Below, in pieces: positions 1 through 7,760 of a stretch of 64,000 bases of DNA. Numbering within the stretch: position 1 is the stretch's first letter; the number at the start of each line of letters is the position of its first letter. Source of the DNA: Pseudomonadales bacterium. GTDB lineage: Bacteria > Pseudomonadota > Gammaproteobacteria > Pseudomonadales > Pseudohongiellaceae. A program made the translations under genes and the position numbers. The notes beneath the pieces were generated by a model. The model saw nothing but the letters and a program-made list of their open reading frames with translations, did no database searches and was not told where the DNA came from. The stretch is from positions 62,001 through 126,000 of the forward strand of contig JACKOJ010000005.1 of the NCBI GenBank assembly GCA_024234325.1, in the 5' to 3' direction.

Positions 1-568
1 CGAAGACTTCGCGCAGGATGAGCTCGTCGTCCGTCGTCACAGGGGCATCACGCAGGATCAGGGCCGGAGCCAGCGTATCGACATAGTTCTCCACCAGCCC
101 GATATGGCCTTGCATGGCCGGCTTCGGATGCATCAGATCGTTCCAGGAGTGGGGAGCCGGAATCACCTTGTCGCGACGGTAGACGAGCCCGAGAGATCCC
201 CACATATAAGGCACGCTGAAGTTCCCGCAACGCTGGGCCCATACCGGATCGGCGTTCACCAGATTGGGCGTATTGCGGTACTGGGACAGGGGGACAAAGA
301 AATCACGCTCTCCGATTACGGAGGCGGTGGTTGGGTCAAGCACGACCAGGTCGATGCGGGTGGACTCTGAGGAAAACAGGATGGTGTTGCGGACCTCGTC
401 CTTGTCGAAGAATATCTGGTTGATATGAACCCCTGACTGCGCTTCCCACTGCGCAATCGCTTCATCCGAGAAATAGGCTTCCCAGGTCAGTAGGTTAAGG
501 GTCTGTGCATGGCTGGCGCCGGTCCCAAGCGCCAGCAGCAGGCACAGTGCAAAGCCGGAATGCTGCAT
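1..568 (-). CDS. Polyamine-type ABC transporter periplasmic substrate-binding protein (3'-truncated by window edge)
   Basis: Reading the minus strand from the ATG at 568 gives about 189 codons running off the left edge. The protein starts with a signal peptide (MQHSGFALCLLLALGTGASHA, cleaved before QT) and continues into LNLLTWEAYFSDEAIAQWEA, the start typical of the PotD/PotF family of spermidine/putrescine-binding proteins. Further family-like segments are DLVVLDPTTASVI and VPYMWGSLGLVYRRDKV, followed by SWNDLM. In the family, this protein delivers polyamines or a related cation to a PotBC-type permease, or acts as a sensor domain. No permease or ATPase gene is visible here, so the partner must lie to the left or elsewhere. 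No good Shine-Dalgarno precedes the ATG, but the signal peptide fits this start. Substrate identity is not determined by what can be seen. Confidence 0.8.
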   Translation of the reverse strand, partial: MQHSGFALCLLLALGTGASHAQTLNLLTWEAYFSDEAIAQWEAQSGVHINQIFFDKDEVRNTILFSSESTRIDLVVLDPTTASVIGERDFFVPLSQYRNTPNLVNADPVWAQRCGNFSVPYMWGSLGLVYRRDKVIPAPHSWNDLMHPKPAMQGHIGLVENYVDTLAPALILRDAPVTTDDELILREVF

Positions 569-710
569 AAGGAGGACGACCGAATTGGTTATTGAGGGTG
601 ATTATAAGCAAATCGCCGCAAAAATAGAGGCGGCTGGAGCGAAAACACCTAAGTTGACCCTTTTTTGACCACCGATCCCTTCCTGCCGAAGACAGGGGGC
701 TGGGTGTGGC

Positions 711-1619
711 TCAGTGGCGTGCCTGGCGAACCTGGTCGATGTCCATGCACATCTGCAGGACGCCGCTGAGCACCCGCAGACTATGCCGCTGCACCAGATC
801 GGGGGGGATAAAGAAGAGATGGTGGTTGGCAACCGCCTGCAACTGCGGCCAGCGCCGCCAGTCGTCCAGCCACTCCGGCCGGGCGATGTCCATGCCGCTG
901 GCAATGATGACCTCGGGGTTGCGCGCGAGCACGGCCTCTTCGCTGACCTTGGGGGCAAGGCCGAGATCGCCGAAAATATTCTCGCCGCCACAGACGGTGA
1001 TGACATCGTTGATCAGCTCATGCCCACCGACACTGATTAGCGGCGCATTCCAGACCTGATAGAACACCGAGACCGGTGCGGCATTCTCGTAGCGGGCACG
1101 AACGGTGTCGATCTGTTCGCGGAAATAGCGTGCACCGGCGTCTCCGGTCTCCTGCGTTCCCGCCAGGCGGGCGAGTTTCTCGATCTGCTCGGGAATGCTC
1201 ATCAGCGTGAGCGGTTCGGCCACATAAACCTTGTAGCCCAGATCGATGAGTCGTTGCAGTGCCTGGCGTGGATTGCCGCTGCGCCAGGCCACGATCAGAT
1301 CAGGCTGCAGGGCGACGATTGCTTCCATGTCCAGCAGATCGTAGCGTCCGACTATCGGAATGCCCTGGGCTTCCGGAGGGAAATCGCTGTATTCGGTCAC
1401 GCCGACAACGTGACGGCCTGCGCCCGCCACAAACAGCAGTTCGGTGAGTGACGGCGCCAGGCTGATGATGCGCTGTGCCGGGGCATCCAGGCTTACCGTC
1501 TGTTGATTGTCGTCCACAACGCTGATCCCTTGGGCGACGAGGCAGGAGCTGGTGCCCGCACTGAGCAACAGGCCCAGCAACAGGCCCAGAAGCAGGCGAA
1601 GAAATGGCCGGGCGCGCAT
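711..1619 (-). CDS. btuF: Vitamin B12 ABC transporter periplasmic binding protein BtuF
   Basis: 302 residues. A signal peptide covers the first 28 or so residues. It is followed by VDDNQQTVSLDAPAQRIISL and LAPSLTELLFVAGAG, the N-terminal lobe of class III periplasmic binding proteins, then VGVTEYSDFPPEA and GRYDLLDMEAIVALQPDLI as in BtuF. C-terminal CGGENIFGDL and the EEAVLARNPEVIIASG segment complete the fold. In the family the protein captures cobalamin in the periplasm for the BtuCD permease. The start codon shares one base with the cobO stop (TGATG), so translation is probably coupled. It is the last gene of the btuB-cobO-btuF operon, which lies under a cobalamin riboswitch. No btuC or btuD is present in the window. 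Confidence 0.9.
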   Translation of the reverse strand: MRARPFLRLLLGLLLGLLLSAGTSSCLVAQGISVVDDNQQTVSLDAPAQRIISLAPSLTELLFVAGAGRHVVGVTEYSDFPPEAQGIPIVGRYDLLDMEAIVALQPDLIVAWRSGNPRQALQRLIDLGYKVYVAEPLTLMSIPEQIEKLARLAGTQETGDAGARYFREQIDTVRARYENAAPVSVFYQVWNAPLISVGGHELINDVITVCGGENIFGDLGLAPKVSEEAVLARNPEVIIASGMDIARPEWLDDWRRWPQLQAVANHHLFFIPPDLVQRHSLRVLSGVLQMCMDIDQVRQARH

Positions 1620-2227
1620 CAGTAATCGATCCCCTTTTGCACCCGCACACCGCTGTTGAAGGCGTGTTTGATATCGCGTACTTCACTGACAGTATCGGCG
1701 AGTTCGAGCAGAGCATCGCTGGCATTGCGCCCAGTCACGATCACGTGCTGGTGTGCCGGTCGCTCGCGCAGGGTCTGCAGCACGTCCGTGGCATCGAGAT
1801 AGCCATAGGTCAGCATATAGGTCAGCTCGTCGAGCAGCACCACCTGAACCGCGGGGTTGCGCAGCAGGGCGGCTGCGTGGGCCCAGGTTTCCCGGGCGGC
1901 GGCGATATCGAGTTCCCGGTCCTGGGTTTCCCAGGTGAACCCGGTCGCCATGACGTGGAATTCCACGAGCGGATGAGAGGCGAAGAGCAGATGCTCCCCG
2001 CACTCCCATTGTCCCTTGATGAACTGAACCACCCCGCAGCGCAGGCCATGGCCTACGCTGCGGGCCAGCATGCCGAAAGCAGAAGAGCTTTTGCCCTTGC
2101 CATTGCCGGTGAGCACTACCATAAGCCCCTTGTCGATTACCGCCTGGGCGATGCGCTCATCGACATGGGCCTTCTTGCGTTGCATCGCCCGTTTATGGCG
2201 TAGCCTGCGTTCGGCATTGTGGTCCAC
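1619..2227 (-). CDS. cobO: Cob(I)yrinic acid a,c-diamide / cob(I)alamin adenosyltransferase (CobO/BtuR type)
   Basis: 202 residues. The P-loop GNGKGKSSSAFGM lies at about residues 40-52, followed by GVVQFIKGQWECGE, LLDELTYMLTYGYLD and VIVTGRNASDALLELAD, all characteristic of the CobA/CobO/BtuR family. The enzyme transfers the 5'-deoxyadenosyl group from ATP to reduced corrinoid in the cytosol, making the coenzyme form. The start is a GTG at 2227 preceded by AGGAGG five bases upstream. The gene sits 14 bases after btuB and touches btuF. Its position between an outer-membrane receptor and a periplasmic binding protein argues for salvage of imported cobalamin rather than de novo synthesis. In salvage bacteria it may equally be called btuR. 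Confidence 0.93.
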   Translation of the reverse strand: MDHNAERRLRHKRAMQRKKAHVDERIAQAVIDKGLMVVLTGNGKGKSSSAFGMLARSVGHGLRCGVVQFIKGQWECGEHLLFASHPLVEFHVMATGFTWETQDRELDIAAARETWAHAAALLRNPAVQVVLLDELTYMLTYGYLDATDVLQTLRERPAHQHVIVTGRNASDALLELADTVSEVRDIKHAFNSGVRVQKGIDY

Positions 2228-2241
2228 AGTGTCCTCCTGAT

Positions 2242-4113
2242 CTAGAAATGCAGCCGGAAGCCGAGGGTGGCGGCCCGTCCTGCCGTGTGATAACCGTATA
2301 CCTCTTCGTAGTCCGCGTCGAACAGGTTGTCGATGCGTCCGTACAGTTCCGCATACGAAGTCAGAGTGAAGCTGAGAGTCAGGTCGGTCACCTGGCTGTC
2401 GTCCACCGTTACCGTCTGCCCGCCGCTGAGGTCCACGGTGTCCCGCGACAGGCGGTAGAAGGCGTTCACTCGCAGGCGCTCATCCGCACTGTGCCAGCCT
2501 ATTCTGACATTGCCGAGATGGCGTGGGCGTAACTGGCGCGGGCTGCCGTCCGGTCGTTCGGCCTTGTTGTGGGTGTAATTGAGCTGAGCTTGCCACTGAG
2601 TCCCCAGGGGGAGCGTGGCAGACAGCTCCAGCCCGCGCGAGCGGCTCTCGCCGCTGTCCTGCAGATAGCCGCTGTAGGCGCTGAGGTCGAAGTAGATCGC
2701 GTCGTCGATGCGCTGGTCGAAATACACGGCCTCCAGTTGCAGCCCGGGTTGCGTGTAATACTCCACCGCAATTTCCGCACCCCGGCTTTTCTCTTCCTGC
2801 AGTGCTGTAGTGGATGCAGGCGGTGCTGCAAACGGTCCCCTGTTATAACTGGCTTCATAGGGACTCGGGGCGCGGAACCCGGTGCCGTAGCTGCTGCGCA
2901 GCTTCAGCGTTCCCCCGCTCAGCGCAAACAGTCGTGCTGCGCTGATGCGCACGCTGTTGTGCGTGCCGAAGTCGTCGTTGTCGTCGCGGCGAATGCCCGC
3001 GCTCAGGTACAGGGTGTCGGAATAGGCACTCAAGGCTTCTGCGTAGTAGCCCCACTGGTTCCGGGTGTCTCCATTATTGTCTTCTTCCTCGTAATCGACG
3101 CCGTATACCAGTTGCAGGCGATCGCTCTGCAGCCACTGGCCGAGATATTCCATGCGCTGCAGCTTGCCTTCGGAGGCAAAGCTGGAAAGCCCGGAGGAGA
3201 AATATTCCCGTTCGGTGCGGGTAGAGCTCCACGCCAGTGACTGCTGTCCGCGAGAAGTGTTGAGGATTGCCGCCAGCCGTGACGCCTGCTGATCGAAACG
3301 GGCATCGCAATCGTGCACGGTGGCGAAGCTCAGGGTGTCATAGCAGCCGTCGTAGGCGGTGTCGCCTGCTGTGTCGCGATGCACCAGTTCCAGGCGCAGG
3401 TTCTCACCGACATTGAGCCCACCCCGCGCGTGCAGCGTGGTGTTGTCATAGCCATCGTCGTCCGCCAGCACCGTGTCTGCAGTGCGGGCATTGAAACCGT
3501 CCGTGGTGAAGTGCGCGCCGGAGAGGAAGAAGTCTGCGCGGGCGTTGCCGCCGCTGACATTGCCGGCCCACTGCTGCGTGCCGAAGCTACCGGATGAGGC
3601 ATCAAGCCTTGTCTCCAGGACTTGTCCCGCCTGACGGGTCGTCAGATTGACCACGCCCCCGGCATCGGCGCCGTAGTGCAGGCCCTGGGGGCCGCGCAGA
3701 ATTTCCACACGCTCAATGCCGCTGCTGAGCAGGTGCTCTGGTTGCATCTGCACCTGGGTCACACTTGGATCAGACAGGCGAATGCCGTCGATGAGGGTGA
3801 GGGTGCGATAGCCCTCCTCGCCGCGAATGCGCAGATTGCTGACCTGGCCGGCTCCGCCGGTGTTGGTCACGCTGACCGAGGGCAGGGTACGCAGCACATC
3901 CATCAGGACGGCGCTGCCATCGGCGGCAATGTCTTGTGCGCTGAGCACGGAGACCGAGGTGCCAATCTGGCGAAGAGGCGTTTCGATACGGCTGGAAGTC
4001 ACTACAAGTTCTTCCAGCGCCGCAGGTTCCTGGGCGTGCACGGCAGGCAGGCCAAGAACGGCGGCGCCTGCGCCCAGAATTGAGATGGACGTAAACAGTT
4101 TTCGGTGTTGCAT
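2242..4113 (-). CDS. btuB: TonB-dependent outer-membrane vitamin B12 receptor BtuB
   Basis: 623 residues, close to the usual 600-620 for BtuB. A signal peptide ends near VHAQEPAALEE. A TonB-box-like segment (EELVVTSSRIETPL) and a plug domain follow, with QDIAADGSAVLMDVLRTLPS, NLRIRGEEGYRTLTLIDGIR and the GPQGLHYGADAGGVVNL motif. The beta-barrel part ends in the terminal aromatic signature TLGFRLHF. The start at 4113 has GAGGA seven to eight bases upstream. The cobalamin riboswitch in its 5' leader and the cobO and btuF genes downstream make the substrate assignment (cobalamin) much firmer than homology alone. Transport would be energised by TonB-ExbBD encoded elsewhere. Confidence 0.92.
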   Translation of the reverse strand: MQHRKLFTSISILGAGAAVLGLPAVHAQEPAALEELVVTSSRIETPLRQIGTSVSVLSAQDIAADGSAVLMDVLRTLPSVSVTNTGGAGQVSNLRIRGEEGYRTLTLIDGIRLSDPSVTQVQMQPEHLLSSGIERVEILRGPQGLHYGADAGGVVNLTTRQAGQVLETRLDASSGSFGTQQWAGNVSGGNARADFFLSGAHFTTDGFNARTADTVLADDDGYDNTTLHARGGLNVGENLRLELVHRDTAGDTAYDGCYDTLSFATVHDCDARFDQQASRLAAILNTSRGQQSLAWSSTRTEREYFSSGLSSFASEGKLQRMEYLGQWLQSDRLQLVYGVDYEEEDNNGDTRNQWGYYAEALSAYSDTLYLSAGIRRDDNDDFGTHNSVRISAARLFALSGGTLKLRSSYGTGFRAPSPYEASYNRGPFAAPPASTTALQEEKSRGAEIAVEYYTQPGLQLEAVYFDQRIDDAIYFDLSAYSGYLQDSGESRSRGLELSATLPLGTQWQAQLNYTHNKAERPDGSPRQLRPRHLGNVRIGWHSADERLRVNAFYRLSRDTVDLSGGQTVTVDDSQVTDLTLSFTLTSYAELYGRIDNLFDADYEEVYGYHTAGRAATLGFRLHF

Positions 4114-4214
4114 GATATTTCCTCAATGAAAAAAGTTTCATGAGGGAGGGGGAGCGGCAGGAATGAATCGACAGGAGACGACTGACCCGACCACCGATGG
4201 AGCCCTCCGCTTCA

Positions 4215-4360
4215 TCTACAGGTGACATACATTGCCGGGCTGGTGTCGGGCTTGATGAGACGGCAACAGGGCCGGTTCACTTTACCGTTGCGGGGGCAGC
4301 GCTGGTGTTTCACCAGCTTCCCATTTCACCCGGCACGACGCTTGTCATGACGGGGACCAG
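4215..4360 (-). promoter_or_regulatory. Cobalamin (AdoCbl) riboswitch in the btuB leader
   Basis: On the minus strand the conserved core GCTGCCCCCGCAACGGTAA (4298-4280) is preceded by GGGAAGCTGGTGAAACACC, matching the P4-P5-P6 core of cobalamin riboswitches. The B12 box is AAGCCCGACACCAGCCCGGC (4253-4234), a somewhat degenerate form of the consensus. The segments TGACA (4347-4343) and TGTCA (4227-4223) can close the P1 helix. The element lies between the promoter at 4439-4411 and btuB at 4113, so AdoCbl binding should lower expression of btuB-cobO-btuF. The expression platform is in 4114-4214; it was not resolved into a terminator or a sequestrator. Confidence 0.93.
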
Positions 4361-4410
4361 ACAATTCAATCAGTATCGCGTGTCCCCGGAAGGGGATTTA
4401 CGATGCGCGC

Positions 4411-4439
4411 AGTCTACGCAGCGCCCCGGGCAGAGTCAA
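4411..4439 (-). promoter_or_regulatory. Sigma70-type promoter of the btuB operon
   Basis: Minus strand TTGACT (4439-4434), a 17-base spacer and TAGACT (4416-4411) give a near-consensus promoter. Transcription would start near 4404, about 45 bases before the riboswitch core region. This fits the riboswitch-led btuB transcript. Confidence 0.7.
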
Positions 4440-4468
4440 TGCGGTTGCTCGTTCGGCGTGACGAAATC

Positions 4469-4538
4469 ATGACAGGCAAGTGACAAAGCGTCATTGCTGT
4501 GACGATCCGGTGACAGCCAGATGAAGATTGCGTGACAC
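4469..4538 (-). promoter_or_regulatory. PhoB-box-like tandem repeat array
   Basis: Read on the minus strand, three pairs of 7-mers separated by 4 bases are present: GTGTCAC-GCAA-TCTTCAT (4538-4521), CTGTCAC-CGGA-TCGTCAC (4516-4499) and TTGTCAC-TTGC-CTGTCAT (4486-4469). The 11-base period and the TGTCAY core are those of the gammaproteobacterial Pho box. The array lies upstream of the btuB promoter in the orientation normal for PhoB boxes. It also lies upstream of the divergent TonB receptor at 4656. Which gene it serves, if either, cannot be told from sequence. Confidence 0.6.
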
Positions 4539-4578
4539 CGCCGGGATTTGCGGTGACGCGTCGCCGCGCGCAAGAAAA

Positions 4579-4601
4579 CTGTCACATTCCCCCGGTATCG
4601 T
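4579..4601 (+). promoter_or_regulatory. Pho-type promoter candidate for the TonB receptor at 4656
   Basis: CTGTCAC at 4579-4585 is followed after exactly 10 bases by the -10-like TATCGT (4596-4601). This is the spacing known from the E. coli phoA promoter, where the last Pho half-site replaces the -35 box. The same layout, with CTGTCACATTCCC conserved, occurs before the glycosyltransferase gene at 11060. No well-matched second half-site lies directly upstream here, so the call is tentative. Confidence 0.4.
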
Positions 4602-4655
4602 GAGCGCCTGTTTGCATGGCAACACGACACACTCATCAAGGGGAAACAAAGAATC

Positions 4656-7193
4656 ATGAACGACAAAAACAAGTCGAAGCACATGGCATGGCTGGCGCTG
4701 GGCGCTGTGCCAAGCGTTCTGTTCAGCAGTATTGCTGCCGCACAAAGCGGTGCCGCCACAGGGGCGGAGCTGGACACCATCGTGGTGACAGGCTCCCGTG
4801 CCAGTCTCACCTCTGCGCTGTCCAAACAGCGCAATGCGGACAAGGTTCTGTCCGTGGCAGACTCCGATGCACTGGGCAACTTTCCGGATACGACAGCAGC
4901 GGAAGCGATGCGTCGGCTCTCGGGAATCTCCGTGGAGAACGATCAGGGCGAAGGGCGTTATGTGGTCGTGCGGGGTTTCTCTCCCGACTTGAACTCGATT
5001 TATTTGAACGGTTCTTCCATTGTTGCGCCGGAAGAAGGGCGTGCCGTGCTGCTGGACGGTCTGCCGACCGACCTGCTGGACTCCATCGAGGTGTCCAAAT
5101 CCCTGACGCCGGACCAGGATGCCGACTCCATCGGTGGACGTGTGGACTTCCGCACGCTGTCCTCTCTGGATCTGAACGATTCCATGGTGCGGGTAAAGCT
5201 GGATACGGCCTACAACGACCTGGCGGACAGCAATTCGCCCAAGGCATCGCTGACCTGGGCCAACAAGCTCTCCGAGACCAACGGCTTCGTACTGGGCCTG
5301 ACCTATGCCAACAAGAACGTGATCTCCCAGAACAACGAGACGGGTTTCGGGTGGGCGGTGGCAGCCAATGGCAACGACTATATGAACGACGACTTTGAGC
5401 GTCGTTACTACGATCTGGATCGCGAGCGTCTGGGCCTGACTTTCAACTACGACTTTGCCGCGTCCGACACGACGACGCTGTATGCGCGCACGCTGTTCAA
5501 TCGCTACACCGATGACGAGGTCCGCTACAAGGGCGAATTCAAGACGCTGGACGTGATCGACGTGCAGGCGAATTCGGCATCCTACGGTCGCTTCGACAAC
5601 GATCAGGAAACCCGTGACCGCGTGGAGGTCCGCACGATCAACGCGTTCTCCGTGGGCGGCGACACCCGTTTCAACAATGGCTGGGATGCCAACTACGAGC
5701 TGGCCTACTCCTTTGCGGAGCAGGATGACAGCGACAACGTGGACATGGCCTTCCGCAAGAAATACCGCTCCAGCACGGCCGCTACCGGGGTGGTGAGCTG
5801 GGCGGATCCACAGAAGCCGGTGACGACACTGATCGGCGGTTTTGCCCCGCTGTCTGAGTACAACTTGGATGGCGTGGAGTTCGAGAAGTCAGTGGTGCAG
5901 GACAAGGAAGTGTCTCTCCATGGCGATCTGGAGAAGGACATGCCGGTGTTCAACCTGCCTGCGACGGTGAAGTTCGGCTTCAAGTACCGCGCGCGTGAGA
6001 AGGACGCGGATTTCAACATCTACACGGCGGAGCCGGATGTCAGCCTGGCGGACTTCCGCACCATTTCTCCGGACCACGCCTTCGTGGGAGATTTCGGCTA
6101 CTTCATCGAACGCAATGCGTCGCGCCTGCTGGAACAGTACTTCGACCCGAACGAGATTGATGAGGAAGGCTCCATTGCCGGTGACTTCGTGACCAATGAG
6201 GACATCCTGGCGCTGTATGGCATGGCGACTCTGGACTACACCGACAAGTTGCGTGTGGTGGCAGGTCTGCGCATCGAACAGACAGACGTGGAGTCGAAGG
6301 CGACGCAGATGGTGAACGGGGTGTGGACACCGGTGGATCTGTCCAAGGACTACACCTTCGTGTCTCCCAGCGTCAACCTGAAGTACACGGCATCTGACCG
6401 CGTGATCTACCGGGCGGGTTACTCGCGTTCGCTGTCGCGCCCAAGCTTCAGCGAGTTCGCACCGAACGCGGAAATCAATTCGCTGGGTCTGGACCGCAGC
6501 ATTGAGTACGGCAACTTTGACCTCGATCCGTATGAGTCCGACAACCTGGATCTGACCGCGGAATACTACCTGGATCAGTTCTCCTACGTGAGCCTGGGGC
6601 TGTTCTACAAGCGCATCGACAACGCGATCTACCAGGTGGCGAGCAACAACCGTGAAATCAACGGGGTGTTCTACAACGATGGTATCGTGACCTATGAGAA
6701 CCTGGATTCTTCCACAATCATGGGCTACGAATTCAATGCGCAGCGTCAGTTCAATTTCCTGCCGGGTGCCTTGTCGAATCTGTATGCGTCGCTGAACTAC
6801 ACGTACAACGATGCGGAGTCGGACCTGCCGACAGGCCAGACAATTCCGTTCCGCAAGATGGCGAAGAACGTGGCGAACTTCATGCTGGGCTACCAGGATG
6901 AGAAGTGGGACATGCGCCTGGTGTCAAACTACCGTGATCGCTATCTGGACTCGCTGTTCGACGGGGAAGCGGCGGACACGGGCTTCACCAATGACCAGAT
7001 CCGCTACACGGATGCGCACCAGCAGTGGGACTTCACGGCGAAGTACACAATCTCGGATCGCTTCATGCTGAACTTCGAGGTGATCAATCTGAACGATGAG
7101 CCGGAATACTACTACTGGGGCAACAAGAACCGCCTGTCCCAGTACGACGAGTTCGGCACCACCTACGCGATTGGTCTGCGTTACTCGCTGTAA
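4656..7193 (+). CDS. TonB-dependent receptor (Xanthomonas/Caulobacter-type subfamily)
   Basis: 845 residues. A signal peptide ends near SIAAAQS. The TonB-box region is LDTIVVTGSRASLTSAL. The plug contains SDALGNFPDTTAAEAMRRL, GISVENDQGEGRYVVVRGFS and LNSIYLNGSSIV, typical of the TIGR01782-like receptors of Xanthomonas, Caulobacter and marine gammaproteobacteria. The C-terminus TYAIGLRYSL ends in an aromatic/hydrophobic residue pattern as expected for an outer-membrane barrel. The ATG at 4656 has AAGGGGA upstream. A Pho-like promoter and a Pho-box array precede it, so a phosphorus-related substrate is possible, but the ligand is unknown. It is monocistronic, with a terminator at 7218-7246. Confidence 0.88.
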   Translation: MNDKNKSKHMAWLALGAVPSVLFSSIAAAQSGAATGAELDTIVVTGSRASLTSALSKQRNADKVLSVADSDALGNFPDTTAAEAMRRLSGISVENDQGEGRYVVVRGFSPDLNSIYLNGSSIVAPEEGRAVLLDGLPTDLLDSIEVSKSLTPDQDADSIGGRVDFRTLSSLDLNDSMVRVKLDTAYNDLADSNSPKASLTWANKLSETNGFVLGLTYANKNVISQNNETGFGWAVAANGNDYMNDDFERRYYDLDRERLGLTFNYDFAASDTTTLYARTLFNRYTDDEVRYKGEFKTLDVIDVQANSASYGRFDNDQETRDRVEVRTINAFSVGGDTRFNNGWDANYELAYSFAEQDDSDNVDMAFRKKYRSSTAATGVVSWADPQKPVTTLIGGFAPLSEYNLDGVEFEKSVVQDKEVSLHGDLEKDMPVFNLPATVKFGFKYRAREKDADFNIYTAEPDVSLADFRTISPDHAFVGDFGYFIERNASRLLEQYFDPNEIDEEGSIAGDFVTNEDILALYGMATLDYTDKLRVVAGLRIEQTDVESKATQMVNGVWTPVDLSKDYTFVSPSVNLKYTASDRVIYRAGYSRSLSRPSFSEFAPNAEINSLGLDRSIEYGNFDLDPYESDNLDLTAEYYLDQFSYVSLGLFYKRIDNAIYQVASNNREINGVFYNDGIVTYENLDSSTIMGYEFNAQRQFNFLPGALSNLYASLNYTYNDAESDLPTGQTIPFRKMAKNVANFMLGYQDEKWDMRLVSNYRDRYLDSLFDGEAADTGFTNDQIRYTDAHQQWDFTAKYTISDRFMLNFEVINLNDEPEYYYWGNKNRLSQYDEFGTTYAIGLRYSL

Positions 7194-7217
7194 TCGATTG
7201 CGTGATCTTGCCAAAGG

Positions 7218-7246
7218 AAAAGCGGGCTTCGGTCCGCTTTTTCTTT
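7218..7246 (+). terminator. Rho-independent terminator after the TonB receptor
   Basis: AAAAGCGG (7218-7225), an 8-base loop and CCGCTTTT (7234-7241) form a stem followed by a T-rich run TTCTTTTT. It begins 24 bases after the TAA of the receptor gene. Confidence 0.85.
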
Positions 7247-7293
7247 TTGGGGTTTCTTGGTGAGCTTGTTTTTGGTTGGGTGCTTCGTAGGTC

Positions 7294-7412
7294 GCACCGG
7301 GGCCGGATTCATGCTGTCAGGAGACGCCAAAAAGCGCACATCCTTGTGCAGGCTCGGCGTGCGCCATCCCTGGCGCCCGACGCTCCTGTCAGCATGAATC
7401 CGGCCCCGGCGC
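7294..7412 (+). repeat. Structured inverted-repeat element, copy A
   Basis: Arms 7294-7323 and 7383-7412 are complementary at 28 of 30 positions. They enclose a core with two small hairpins, CACA-TCCT-TGTG (7337-7348) and GCGCC-ATCCCT-GGCGC (7361-7376). The core from GGAG (7320) to CTCC (7386) is 67 bases and aligns without gaps to the reverse complement of copy B (about 57 of 67 identical), while the outer arms are unrelated in sequence. No protein-coding gene is present in 7247-7760; the short reading frames there are by-products of the repeats. Confidence 0.8.
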
Positions 7413-7534
7413 TGACATTCTGCATCGCTCAAATTTTTCAGGATTCTTTCTACCCGCTATGTTCTGGGATTAAGAGTTTGGGGATACGAGCTTTACATAA
7501 ACAAAGTAAGAAACCAGAACAGCCTGCAAAAAGA

Positions 7535-7655
7535 GATCCGTGCAGCGGATATGCCCGGATGGGAGCGTCTCGCGCCACGGACGGCGCGAGCCGAGCCTTC
7601 ACAGGGATGTGAGTTTTTTGGCGTCTCCCGGCCGGGCATATCCGCTGCACGGATC
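7535..7655 (-). repeat. Structured inverted-repeat element, copy B
   Basis: Arms 7535-7558 and 7632-7655 are perfectly complementary over 24 bases. The core is the reverse complement of the copy A core. It carries CACA-TCCC-TGTG flanked by T and A (G and C in copy A) and CTCGCGCC-GTCCGT-GGCGCGAG, so the stems have compensatory changes relative to copy A. A third fragment resembling the right arm (ATATCCGCTG and GCGGAT) occurs at 7673-7692. The element sits between the convergent TonB receptor and dxs genes. Confidence 0.8.
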
Positions 7656-7760
7656 GACCCACTGAGTGACCAGGTATATCCGCTGTGCGGATTGGCAAAC
7701 AGTGTGACCAAGCCCGGACTGAATAAGCCAGGCACTAACCAAAGAGAAGAAGTGAGGGAG

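Noticed and set aside
7202..7735. Several short frames in the region between the TonB receptor and dxs
   Set aside because: They run through the inverted repeats and read similar peptides on both strands because of the palindromes; none has a ribosome binding site or family pattern.
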